From Centipeda noxia ATCC 43541 (GTDB taxonomy: Bacteria > Bacillota > Negativicutes > Selenomonadales > Selenomonadaceae): DNA of 64,000 nucleotides. Both the position numbers and the translations under genes were made by a program. Below the pieces are notes generated by a model. The model did no database searches, had not been told where the DNA came from, and saw nothing but the letters and a program-made list of their open reading frames with translations. Location of the stretch: the NCBI RefSeq assembly GCF_000160555.1, contig NZ_GG749279.1:1-64000 (forward strand), in the 5' to 3' direction. Of the stretch, positions 35,294 to 43,423 are shown piece by piece; position 1 is the first letter of the stretch, and the number at the start of each line of letters is the position of its first letter.

Positions 35294-35313
35294 GCACATT
35301 GTGCCTTCACAGC

Positions 35314-35388
35314 GCGCTCGTAGTCCAGTGGATAGGACGTCAGCCTCCGGAGCTGAAAGCGTGGGTTCGACTCCCGCCGAGCGCACCA
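35314..35388 (+). tRNA. tRNA-Arg (CCG)
   Basis: Acceptor stem GCGCTCG/CGAGCGC (35314-35320 with 35378-35384), anticodon CCG in loop CTCCGGA, T-loop TTCGACT, and encoded CCA at 35386-35388. A single-gene transcription unit reading CGG codons. Confidence 0.95.
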
Positions 35389-35403
35389 TTTTTTGTATGT
35401 TTA

Positions 35404-35432
35404 TCCTGCGGTTTTTCCGCAGGACTTTTTTA
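35404..35432 (+). terminator. Terminator of tRNA-Arg
   Basis: TCCTGCGG/CCGCAGGA stem with T-loop, then CTTTTTT. Confidence 0.88.
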
Positions 35433-35519
35433 TTATAGGCGTATTGAAAAAGGATTTTGACTGAATGCGAAGAATATTTACACCAAGGGTTTAATTGGTT
35501 TTCGTTAGGAGATGAATGA

Positions 35520-38195
35520 ATGGCGCGAAAAGAGGTGCAGGCAACGGGGCGCCCGGTGCTCATGCGCAGCTTACATTTGAAAAAGGATGCTTTTCGGCAG
35601 TTTTTTTACGAGAGCTCGCTTCGCTTTGGACGTCAGATTGGCAGTGACATTGCGAAGCTGAAGGATGAGACGGCGTCCATCGTCAATAAGAAGTACATGT
35701 TCTCGCTGGGCATGGAGAAGGGCGGTGCGCAGAGTTTCCTGAAATGGATTGCGGACGAATTCAATGCGGAGGACGTCTCACATGAGCAGGAGGAGCGCCT
35801 GAGGCGCCTGGTGGCCGAGTATCCGAAGATCCGCTCCTATATTCGCATCGAGGCGGATCAGCTTGTCTTTGATCATGAACGATTTGCCGAGGATGTTGTG
35901 GCGGGACGCTTTAAGGAGACGATTTTCGGCATTAGCTTCGATATTCAGAGCATCATCGAGACGGCGATCAATACGGGTTCAGTTGCGCTGGATTTCTCCA
36001 TTGAGCCCTTTAAAAGGGAGCTCCTGAACGTCGACCATGTGCGCGCTAATATTCAGCCCTATGCAGAGCGTATTTTGACAGATATGAGCCTTGGCCATTG
36101 GGATCTCTATGAGGAACTGACGGAGGAGGGCCGTGAGGACAGCGTCTGCCTTCGCTTGCCGTCGACAGATTTTCTTGTGGCGCGTCCGCCCCAGCTGGAT
36201 GTTATCATGAACGGCACCTGTGCCATTGACTTCGGTACGCGCAGCACCGTGGTTGTCTGCCGCGACCGTGAAGCGCGCCTCCTGCGCATCGGCAAGGGGG
36301 ACTATGAGAACGAGCCGACCGTCCAGGACTATGAGAATCCGACGGCGATCGAACTGATCGACATCGAGAAGTTTAAGCAGCTCTATCGCGCACGTGCAGG
36401 TCGGCCCTACACGGAATGGGCACAGGTGACGGCGTCTCATCAGGCAGCAGAAGCGATCTTTGAGCGGCAGTCTGCGGAGGGCATCGCCGTCTATTACTCG
36501 GTGTTCAGTGAGCTCAAGCGCTGGACGCGCGATACGGCGAACTCACCGATCCTGAAAGATCGACGCGGCTATATCCAGGAGGTCAAGCCGTATGCGGAGA
36601 CGCAGCCCCTCGACGCGGGCGGATTTGATCCGATCGAGATCTATGCTTACTATCTCGGCCTTTACATCAACAATATGCATCGCAGTATCTACCTGGACTA
36701 TATTCTTTCCTTCCCCGTGGGATATGAAAAGAGTGTTCGCGAGCATATTCGGCAGAGCTTTGAGCGCGGACTTCGGAAGAGCCTGCCGAAAGCGCTGCTC
36801 GATGATCCCGAGATGATGTGCCGTTTCCGCGTTTATGACGGGGCGAATGAGCCGGCGGCATATGCGGTCAGCGCGCTTGAGGCGTACAGACTTGAGCCGA
36901 AGCGCGTGGGCGAGGAGGTTGCCTACGGCGTATTCGATTTCGGCGGCGGAACGACGGATTTTGATTTCGGCGTGGAATATGTGCCGGAGAACGGGCGGCG
37001 AAAATTCATCATCGAGCAGTTTGGATTCGGCAGCGATATGTATCTCGGCGGTGAGAATATTCTCGAACTGCTCGCCTATGAGGTGTTCAAAGACAACCTC
37101 GCAGAGATGCGCCGCCATAAGATCACATTTGCCCTGCCGCCCGAGAGTGAGACATTTGCCGGGGCAGAGGCGCTTGTTCGTGAGACGCGCGACGCGGCAT
37201 CTCATCTGAACAATAAGATCCTAGCCGAGCGTCTGCGCCCCTTTTGGGAGCGCGGTGCAGGCTATGCGGAGTTCGCGGCAGGAGACGCATTCGACACGAA
37301 GATTACGCTGTTCTCGTCAGAGAAGACGGGGAATGCGGGCAACCGTGCGGAACTCCGTCTGCATATCAATGTGCGTAAGCTCGAGCGCGCGCTGGAGGCG
37401 CGCATTCGCCGCGGCGTCGAGAACTTCTTCCAGGCAATGGCGGCTGCGTTTAAGGGGCGCGACGTTCGACAGGTGCATATCTTCCTTGCCGGCAACTCAT
37501 GTAAGGCGCCGATCGTTCGCAAGCTGTTCAATGAGTATATCGCGCGTCAGATCGGAGCACCGCAGCAGACGGTAAAAAGCGGTCCTCCGCATAAATCTGA
37601 GCCTGCATGGAAGAAGGAGAAAGCCGACGCGGCAAAGGGAGCGCCGGCACAGCGAAAGGATGCGCCCTTCCTGCTCTACCTCCCGCTCGGCATGGAGGAT
37701 GAGGACAGGGGGACGGAGAAGTCCCTTCTTGACGGATTTGACCGCCTGCGCACGGGGAAAACGGGAGTGGCATTTGGCCTTCTGCGCTGCCGCAAGGGAG
37801 GGAAAGATGTCAAGATCATCAATAAGAACGTGGATGAGCATGACGAGCTCCTGTTCCCATACTTCCTCGGCAGTCTCAATGAGCGCGGATGTTTTAAAGT
37901 AGATATTGATGCCCGTGTCGACTACGGCACATGGACCTACTTTACCTATGCGGATGAAGATGAATTTGAACTCTACTATACGCAGGAGCCGCGCGCGTTG
38001 AAGGGTCACATGAAGGCGGCGGAGGTGCATATGGTACGCTGCATGATTGACGATGCCGACGTAAGCGATGCCGACGAGGTCGGCGTCTACATTCGCAAGA
38101 AGTCGCCAAACACGATTGAATATACGGTTGCCTCGGAGCAGAGTCTCGCGGCGAGGGACGACAAGGGAACCATATACACCGTTCGTCTGAGCTAA
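35520..38195 (+). CDS. Large Hsp70-like actin-fold ATPase with extra N- and C-terminal regions
   Basis: 891 residues. An N-terminal region of about 230 residues has no recognised domain. Then an Hsp70/actin ATPase core: phosphate-1 AIDFGTRSTVVV (D237-FGT), phosphate-2 FDFGGGTTDFD (about 472-482), and an adenosine-type motif HIFLAGNS (653-660). A charged, proline- and lysine-rich linker lies at about 685-715, and a C-terminal region of about 170 residues follows. There is no DnaK substrate-binding domain or GrpE-binding signature, so it is not DnaK. The partner or client is unknown. It is 28 bases before a ComFB gene, so they may be one operon. Confidence 0.8.
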   Translation: MARKEVQATGRPVLMRSLHLKKDAFRQFFYESSLRFGRQIGSDIAKLKDETASIVNKKYMFSLGMEKGGAQSFLKWIADEFNAEDVSHEQEERLRRLVAEYPKIRSYIRIEADQLVFDHERFAEDVVAGRFKETIFGISFDIQSIIETAINTGSVALDFSIEPFKRELLNVDHVRANIQPYAERILTDMSLGHWDLYEELTEEGREDSVCLRLPSTDFLVARPPQLDVIMNGTCAIDFGTRSTVVVCRDREARLLRIGKGDYENEPTVQDYENPTAIELIDIEKFKQLYRARAGRPYTEWAQVTASHQAAEAIFERQSAEGIAVYYSVFSELKRWTRDTANSPILKDRRGYIQEVKPYAETQPLDAGGFDPIEIYAYYLGLYINNMHRSIYLDYILSFPVGYEKSVREHIRQSFERGLRKSLPKALLDDPEMMCRFRVYDGANEPAAYAVSALEAYRLEPKRVGEEVAYGVFDFGGGTTDFDFGVEYVPENGRRKFIIEQFGFGSDMYLGGENILELLAYEVFKDNLAEMRRHKITFALPPESETFAGAEALVRETRDAASHLNNKILAERLRPFWERGAGYAEFAAGDAFDTKITLFSSEKTGNAGNRAELRLHINVRKLERALEARIRRGVENFFQAMAAAFKGRDVRQVHIFLAGNSCKAPIVRKLFNEYIARQIGAPQQTVKSGPPHKSEPAWKKEKADAAKGAPAQRKDAPFLLYLPLGMEDEDRGTEKSLLDGFDRLRTGKTGVAFGLLRCRKGGKDVKIINKNVDEHDELLFPYFLGSLNERGCFKVDIDARVDYGTWTYFTYADEDEFELYYTQEPRALKGHMKAAEVHMVRCMIDDADVSDADEVGVYIRKKSPNTIEYTVASEQSLAARDDKGTIYTVRLS

Positions 38196-38223
38196 TCCAC
38201 AGCACGCAGAAAGGAGCGCAGTG

Positions 38224-38517
38224 ATGAAGCACCTGCCATTTAAGAACTATATGGAGGATGCCGTCGGATATATGTTGGAGCGACTGGCTCCGCAGTATCC
38301 CGACATCTGCATGTGCGATCGATGCTGCACAGATATGATGATGATTGCGCTGAACAACCTGCCGCCGCGCTATGTCTCCACACATAAAGGAGATGTTCTG
38401 AAGCGCGTGGAGGGCATGGAGCTCCAATACGAGGTAGAGGTGCTGACGGAGACGCTGCGCGCGATGCAGATTGTCGGCCGCAAGCCGCATCACGGACGAA
38501 ACGAAGAGGGGATCTAG
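38224..38517 (+). CDS. ComFB-family protein
   Basis: 97 residues from the ATG at 38224 (AAAGGAGCG upstream; a GTG lies one codon earlier). It matches late-competence ComFB: N-terminal NYMEDAVGYMLERL, cysteines in ICMCDRCCTDMM (C29, C31, C34, C35), then IALNNLPPRYVSTHKGDV. Family members bind zinc, and some have been reported as cyclic-dinucleotide receptors; I have not verified that for this one. No comFA or comFC is nearby. It follows the Hsp70-like gene. Confidence 0.82.
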   Translation: MKHLPFKNYMEDAVGYMLERLAPQYPDICMCDRCCTDMMMIALNNLPPRYVSTHKGDVLKRVEGMELQYEVEVLTETLRAMQIVGRKPHHGRNEEGI

Positions 38518-38545
38518 CCTCGGCACGGCCTTTCTTTCGTTTAGC

Positions 38546-38581
38546 CAAAACACGTGCAGAGATTTCCTGCGGGTGTTTTTA
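38546..38581 (+). terminator. Possible terminator after comFB
   Basis: An imperfect stem (ACACGTGCAG with CTGCGGGTGT) and a T-run. Confidence 0.45.
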
Positions 38582-38601
38582 TGACAGCAATCTCCTTGTT
38601 C

Positions 38602-38630
38602 TTGCGCACGCGCCCCTTTTTTGGTAGAAT
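38602..38630 (+). promoter_or_regulatory. Promoter of cysE
   Basis: TTGCGC (38602-38607), 17 bp, TAGAAT (38625-38630). The leader of about 95 nt can fold a hairpin around GCGTCTCT/AGAGATGC; I found no T-box specifier or antiterminator sequence. Confidence 0.6.
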
Positions 38631-38729
38631 AAAGGAGAAATCAAAGGCGATCTGCGCGTCGGCGTCTCTGAAGAGATGCGGGCGCATTTCTTTTGCTGCC
38701 AGCATATGTATCGGAGAGAGGAAGCTGCT

Positions 38730-39452
38730 ATGTTCGCAAGGATCAAACGTGATATCCGCGTTGTCTTTGAGCGAGACCCCGCGGCACAGAGCGTGATCGA
38801 GGTCATTCTCTGCTACGGCGGACTCCATGCCATCTGGCTGCATCGCCTGTCGCATGCGCTCTATGTGCGCGGGTGGGTCCTTCTCCCTCGGCTGATCTCC
38901 AATTTCGCGCGATTTCTGACAGGTATTGAGATTCATCCGGGCGCGACGATCGGCGAGGGATTCTTCATTGATCACGGCACAGGGATCGTTATCGGCGAGA
39001 CGGCTGAAGTCGGCAGGAACGTTACGCTCTATCAGGGGGTGACGCTCGGCGGTACAGGGAAGGAGAAGGGGAAGCGCCATCCCACGCTCGGCAACAATGT
39101 CGTCGTTGCGTCCGGTGCAAAGGTGCTCGGTTCTTTTACCGTAGGAGATCATGCAAAGATTGGTGCGGGCTCCGTCGTACTCGGTCCTGTTCCTGCACAC
39201 GCGACTGTGGTTGGCATCCCAGGGCGTATTGTTGTGATGAACGGACATCGTGTTCGAGCGGAAGCAGAGCGGCTTGAGGAACGGGAACTTCCGCTTGCAT
39301 ATGATGAGAGTGCAGAGGAGATTGCAAGCGAGTTGGATGTCGATCTTGATCACAATATGCTGCCTGACCCGGAGGCAGAGATGATTGAGGCGATGCGGCA
39401 GGAGATCGAGGCACTGAAGACGCGCCTGAGCAGTCTGGAAGAGCGAAAATAA
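38730..39452 (+). CDS. cysE: Serine O-acetyltransferase
   Basis: 240 residues from the ATG at 38730 (GAGAGGAAG upstream). The N-terminal helical part begins [18 protein letters not shown], then a left-handed beta-helix with hexapeptides ([39 protein letters not shown]). Catalytic His is expected in DHGTG. It makes O-acetylserine for cysteine synthesis. The C-terminal tail is acidic and helical, longer than minimal CysE. It is 11 bases before cysS, linking cysteine synthesis to Cys-tRNA. Confidence 0.94.
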   Translation: MFARIKRDIRVVFERDPAAQSVIEVILCYGGLHAIWLHRLSHALYVRGWVLLPRLISNFARFLTGIEIHPGATIGEGFFIDHGTGIVIGETAEVGRNVTLYQGVTLGGTGKEKGKRHPTLGNNVVVASGAKVLGSFTVGDHAKIGAGSVVLGPVPAHATVVGIPGRIVVMNGHRVRAEAERLEERELPLAYDESAEEIASELDVDLDHNMLPDPEAEMIEAMRQEIEALKTRLSSLEERK

Positions 39453-39463
39453 GGGGAGATACG

Positions 39464-40891
39464 ATGCTTACCGTCTATAATACAATGACGCGAAAAAAGG
39501 AAGAGTTCCATCCGCTGCGCACAGGCGAGGTCAGTATATACTGCTGCGGCGTGACGCCGTACAACGATCCGCATATCGGCAATGCGCGTCCTTTTGTTAC
39601 ATGGGATGTTATCCGCCGATTTCTTTCACGCAAGGGCTATCGCGTCCGCTACATTCAGAACTTTACGGATGTGGATGACAAGATCATCAACGCCGCGAAC
39701 CGCGAGGGGGTGACATGGAAGGAGATTTCCGACCGTTACATCGCGGCGTATTTCAAGGCGATGGACGCCCTCAATGTACGCCGTGCCGATGTCTTTCCGC
39801 GTGTCTCCGAGACCATGGCGGAGATCATCCGCATGATCGAGACGCTGATTGAGCGCGGCTTTGCCTATGTAACTGGGGCAGGCGATGTCTACTACCGTGT
39901 GGAGGCGTTTGCACATTACGGCCGTCTCAGCGGGCGCAGCCTTGAAGATATGGAGGCCGGTGCGCGCGTCGAGGTCAACGAGACGAAGGAACATCCGATG
40001 GATTTTGCGCTGTGGAAAGCGGCAAAGCCGGGCGAACCCTCATGGGACAGCCCTTGGGGGAAAGGGCGCCCCGGCTGGCATATTGAGTGTTCGGCAATGT
40101 CCGTGAAGTACCTCGGTGAGGTGTTTGACTTTCACGGCGGCGGCAACGATCTGATCTTCCCGCATCATGAGAATGAGATCGCGCAGGCAGAACCCTGCAT
40201 CGACGGCGATGAGAAATTTGCGCGGTATTGGCTGCACAATGGATTTATCACGATTGACAACGAGAAGATGTCAAAGTCGAAGAATAATTTCTTTACGGTG
40301 AAGGATATTCTGAAGGAGTTTCCGGGCGAAGTCATTCGTTTCTTCATTCTCCAAACGCATTACCGCAGTCCGCTCGATTTCAGCGACGAGCGTCTGCATG
40401 AGGCACAGGCGGCGCTTGATCGTCTGCACAATGTACATGATGTGATTGTGGAGTTCTCCAGTCGGGAGGGGACGGCAGACACAGCAGCAGAGCTTGCGGC
40501 ACAGGCAGAGACGTTCCTGCATGATTTCGATGCCGCGATGGACGACGACTTTAATACAGCGCTGGCCATCAGTCAGATGTTCGGGCTCGCGAAGGAGATC
40601 AATCGCTATCATCAAGAGGTGGAGCGAGGGACTTCATTTGATGCCGCAAACTTTAAGAAAGCTGCGGATGCATTTTATACAATGGCGGAGATCATCGGCA
40701 TCTTTGAGCAGGAGGAGATGGTTGCGGACGACGGCCTTGCCGATGCCTTGATGGATATCATCATCGGCATCCGACAGGAGGCACGCGCCGCAAAAAACTG
40801 GGCGGTTGCGGATAAGATCCGCGATGGGCTGAAGAATGCCGGCGTCGTGATCGAGGACACACCGACGGGCGTACGCTGGAAGAGGACTTGA
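39464..40891 (+). CDS. cysS: Cysteinyl-tRNA synthetase
   Basis: 475 residues, class I. HIGH-type motif PHIGN in CCGVTPYNDPHIGNARPF near 26-43, zinc ligands in the C-G and FHGGGNDLIFPHHENEIAQ blocks, and KMSKS within NEKMSKSKNNFF near 266-278. The DALR-type helical domain follows. It charges tRNA-Cys. The downstream mrnC starts 7 bases later. Confidence 0.98.
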   Translation: MLTVYNTMTRKKEEFHPLRTGEVSIYCCGVTPYNDPHIGNARPFVTWDVIRRFLSRKGYRVRYIQNFTDVDDKIINAANREGVTWKEISDRYIAAYFKAMDALNVRRADVFPRVSETMAEIIRMIETLIERGFAYVTGAGDVYYRVEAFAHYGRLSGRSLEDMEAGARVEVNETKEHPMDFALWKAAKPGEPSWDSPWGKGRPGWHIECSAMSVKYLGEVFDFHGGGNDLIFPHHENEIAQAEPCIDGDEKFARYWLHNGFITIDNEKMSKSKNNFFTVKDILKEFPGEVIRFFILQTHYRSPLDFSDERLHEAQAALDRLHNVHDVIVEFSSREGTADTAAELAAQAETFLHDFDAAMDDDFNTALAISQMFGLAKEINRYHQEVERGTSFDAANFKKAADAFYTMAEIIGIFEQEEMVADDGLADALMDIIIGIRQEARAAKNWAVADKIRDGLKNAGVVIEDTPTGVRWKRT

Positions 40892-40898
40892 GCAGCGC

Positions 40899-41399
40899 AT
40901 GAAATTTGAACGGTTTCAGCGGCTTGTACGCATGATGTTCCTGCCGGATGAGGACGGCAATATCCGCACGCGTTACGAGAATGTGGATATGCAGAATGTG
41001 CATCCTCTTGTGCTCGCCTATGTGGGCGATGCCTATTTTCATCTCTATGTGCGGATGCGCCTTCTTTCCTATGAGCAGGCGAGGGTACAGGCGCTCCATT
41101 CATTCAGTGCACAGATTGTTTCGGCGCTCTGGCAGGCGCGCGCCTACCGCGGCATTGCACCCATGCTAACAGAGAAGGAGCAGACGATCTATCGGCGGGC
41201 ACGCAATACGAAGAGCCATGCGCCGCGCAGTGCATCTGTTGCGGATTATCACGCGAGTACGGGCTTTGAGGCACTGCTCGGGAGCCTCTATATTCAAGAA
41301 AAGGACGAGCGCCTTGCGGAAATCGCTGAGGCGGCATTTCAGATCATCGCCAAAGAAATGATGGAAAATATTCAGCGGGAGCAAAACAATGGAAATTAA
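40899..41399 (+). CDS. mrnC: Mini-ribonuclease III
   Basis: 166 residues: a RNase III catalytic domain without the dsRNA-binding domain. LAYVGDAYFHLYVR carries the catalytic Asp, with the matching downstream segment FEALLGSLYIQEKDERL. The first 35 residues are a small family-atypical extension. It matures 23S rRNA in Bacillus. It sits in the usual cysS-mrnC-thyX/rlmB-yacP order and overlaps thyX by 11 bases. Confidence 0.94.
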   Translation: MKFERFQRLVRMMFLPDEDGNIRTRYENVDMQNVHPLVLAYVGDAYFHLYVRMRLLSYEQARVQALHSFSAQIVSALWQARAYRGIAPMLTEKEQTIYRRARNTKSHAPRSASVADYHASTGFEALLGSLYIQEKDERLAEIAEAAFQIIAKEMMENIQREQNNGN

Positions 41400-42027
41400 A
41401 CTGATCTCGAAGACCCCCAACTATCTGAAAACTTGCTGGACGGCGGCGCGGACCTGCTACAGCGCAGATTCGCCGATTGAGCTGCTCGCGCAGGAGAAAA
41501 CGGAGGAAGAGATGCTGCGTCTATTGGACCGCATTATGACAAGCAAGCATCTCTCCGTGGTAGAGCATTGCTCCATGACATTTGCTGTTAAGAATGTCTC
41601 GCGTACACTGCTCGCACAATACAGCCGTCACCGCATCGGCGTTTCGCTGAGCGTGCAGAGCCAGCGCTATGTCTCCGAGCAGTCAGCGAAGCAGGCGGAC
41701 GGCCTCTTTGGGCATGTCGTTCCGCAGACGGTAGCAGACAATGAGGCGGCGTATGGACGCTATATGGCATGCATGCGCGAGATTCAAAAGGCCTATGACG
41801 ATCTGTTGGCGCTGGGCGTGACCAAACAAGATGCGCGCTTTGTCCTGCCGGGCGGTGCGTGTACGAATTTTGTCACGACGCTCAATCTGCGCTCCTTTAT
41901 GGATGTCTATGAGAAGCGCGTCACAACGCCCGGCGCACAGTGGGAGATTAAAGAGATGATGTTGCGGATGCGCGATCTGATTGTCGCTGAGGAGCCGTGG
42001 CTGGAACGCTTTATTCCGCGCGGATAA
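41389..42027 (+). CDS. thyX: Flavin-dependent thymidylate synthase ThyX
   Basis: 212 residues. FAD/dUMP signature RHRIGVSLSVQSQRYV: the RHR and the following Ser are 8 residues apart instead of the usual 7, so a one-residue insertion is present or the alignment shifts. HLSVVEHCSMTF and the C-terminal NLRSFMDVYEKRV segment fit ThyX. It makes dTMP without ThyA, using methylenetetrahydrofolate and reduced FAD. No thyA is in this window. It overlaps rlmB's region. Confidence 0.92.
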   Translation: MEIKLISKTPNYLKTCWTAARTCYSADSPIELLAQEKTEEEMLRLLDRIMTSKHLSVVEHCSMTFAVKNVSRTLLAQYSRHRIGVSLSVQSQRYVSEQSAKQADGLFGHVVPQTVADNEAAYGRYMACMREIQKAYDDLLALGVTKQDARFVLPGGACTNFVTTLNLRSFMDVYEKRVTTPGAQWEIKEMMLRMRDLIVAEEPWLERFIPRG

Positions 42028-42038
42028 TGGAGCGTCGA

Positions 42039-42845
42039 ATGAAGCATACGGAACAACACCAGCGCGGCACGCGCCCTGTAGAGCACCGCTCCGACATTCT
42101 TGCCGGCCGCCACGCAGTCATGGAGGCGATGAAGGCGGGGCGCGGGATCAACCGCATTCTGCTCGCTGACGGGCTTCACGGCAGCGGCGTGCGGGAGCTG
42201 CGCGACCTTGCGCGAGAGTATGGGGTTGCGACAGATGTCGTCAGCCGCTCGAAGCTGGATGCTGCGGTGCCTGAGGGTGTACGCCATCAGGGCGTGATTG
42301 CCTATGCTGCCCCTGTTTCCTATGTTTCTGTTGAGGAGATTATTGCAGCAGCACGTGCCCGCGGCGAGGATCCTCTTCTGCTCCTCCTTGACGGCATTGA
42401 GGACCCGCAGAACCTCGGAGCACTGCTCCGCACAGCAGATGCGGCGGGGGTACATGGGATTCTTCTGCCGCGCCGTCACAGCGTCCCTCTGACCGAGACC
42501 GTGGCACGCGTCTCGGCAGGCGCGCTTGAATATGTTCCTGTCGCCCGCATCGGCAATATTGCGCAGACCATGCGCGCGCTCAAGGAGCAGGGCTTTTGGA
42601 TTGCGGGTGCGGATATGGACGGAACAGAGACCTATGATCGTGCGAATCTCACCGGCGCACTCGTACTCGTCATCGGCAGCGAGGGGCGCGGTATGAGTCG
42701 GCTTACACGAGAGATCTGCGATTTCACCGTACGCCTGCCGATGTGTGGGAAAATCAACTCGCTCAACGCCTCGGCCGCTGGTGCCATTCTCATGTACGAG
42801 GCGCAGCGGCAGCGCAGGGCAAAGGCTGTGGTGCCGCATGGCTAG
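42039..42845 (+). CDS. rlmB: 23S rRNA 2'-O-methyltransferase RlmB (TrmH/SpoU family)
   Basis: 268 residues from the ATG at 42039 (GGAG 7-10 bases upstream; an ATG at 42027 that overlaps the thyX stop is an alternative). N-terminal L30e-like substrate domain starting at ILAGRHAVMEAMKAGRG, then the SPOUT knot: LDGIEDPQNLGALLRTADAAG, IGSEGRGMSRL and LPMCGKINSLNASAAGAI. It methylates a guanosine in the 23S peptidyl-transferase region. It overlaps yacP by 8 bases. Confidence 0.95.
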   Translation: MKHTEQHQRGTRPVEHRSDILAGRHAVMEAMKAGRGINRILLADGLHGSGVRELRDLAREYGVATDVVSRSKLDAAVPEGVRHQGVIAYAAPVSYVSVEEIIAAARARGEDPLLLLLDGIEDPQNLGALLRTADAAGVHGILLPRRHSVPLTETVARVSAGALEYVPVARIGNIAQTMRALKEQGFWIAGADMDGTETYDRANLTGALVLVIGSEGRGMSRLTREICDFTVRLPMCGKINSLNASAAGAILMYEAQRQRRAKAVVPHG

Positions 42846-43371
42846 GCAGAGGAAGTCGGAATATTATCTCGTTGACGGCTACAATGTCATCAATGCATGG
42901 CCCGAACTTATGCGCCTGCGCGGCAATCTCAACGAGGCACGCGATGTCCTTGTCCATATCCTTACGGAGTACGGCACATTCGAGAACTATGAGATGACTG
43001 TGGTGTTCGATGCGTTCTTTACCGAGGAAGAGGAGCATGAACTGCAGATCAGTGACCGCATGAAGGTTATCTACACGGGGGCGGGAGAGACAGCAGACAG
43101 CTGCATTGAGCGCCTGGCCTACACAGCAGTGCGTGCGGGGCGTGAGGTGTATGTCGTCACCTCGGATGGTGCGGAACAGAGCGTCATCCTTGGCGCGGGT
43201 GCGTATCGTATTACCTCCCCCGAGCTGCGCCGCTCGGTGAAAAAGGCAAAGAAGCTGATGAAAGCAGAGTATATGAACCCGCACAGCCGGCCGCTTGCAC
43301 GCATCGAAGTCCATGAGCGTCTCGACTACGATACACGCGCGCGTCTTGAAGAACTGCGGCGCAGAAAATAA
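42838..43371 (+). CDS. NYN-domain endoribonuclease YacP/Rae1-like
   Basis: 177 residues from the ATG at 42838, which overlaps the rlmB stop. NYN/PIN-like fold: LVDGYNVINAWPEL near the N-terminus with the first catalytic Asp, VVFDAFFTEEEE, and VVTSDGAEQSVILGAG with the second acidic site. Bacillus Rae1 cleaves mRNA in the ribosomal A site; the same gene order supports that role here. Final gene of the cysE-to-yacP run. Confidence 0.9.
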   Translation: MARQRKSEYYLVDGYNVINAWPELMRLRGNLNEARDVLVHILTEYGTFENYEMTVVFDAFFTEEEEHELQISDRMKVIYTGAGETADSCIERLAYTAVRAGREVYVVTSDGAEQSVILGAGAYRITSPELRRSVKKAKKLMKAEYMNPHSRPLARIEVHERLDYDTRARLEELRRRK

Positions 43372-43376
43372 GCACA

Positions 43377-43410
43377 AAAAAATCTTTGAACTGCTGTTCA
43401 AAGATTTTTT
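43377..43410. terminator. Bidirectional terminator between yacP and trkH
   Basis: A 15-bp stem from AAAAAATCTTTGAAC to GTTCAAAGATTTTTT around TGCT, with A- and T-runs on both sides. Confidence 0.92.
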
Positions 43411-43423
43411 GTATGCCGATATA

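Noticed and set aside
35520-38195. Calling the Hsp70-like protein DnaK
   Set aside because: No substrate-binding domain, a long unknown N-terminus before the ATPase, and no grpE/dnaJ neighbours.
38640-38729. T-box leader before cysE
   Set aside because: The leader is short, and I find no T-box core sequence or specifier loop, only a plain hairpin.
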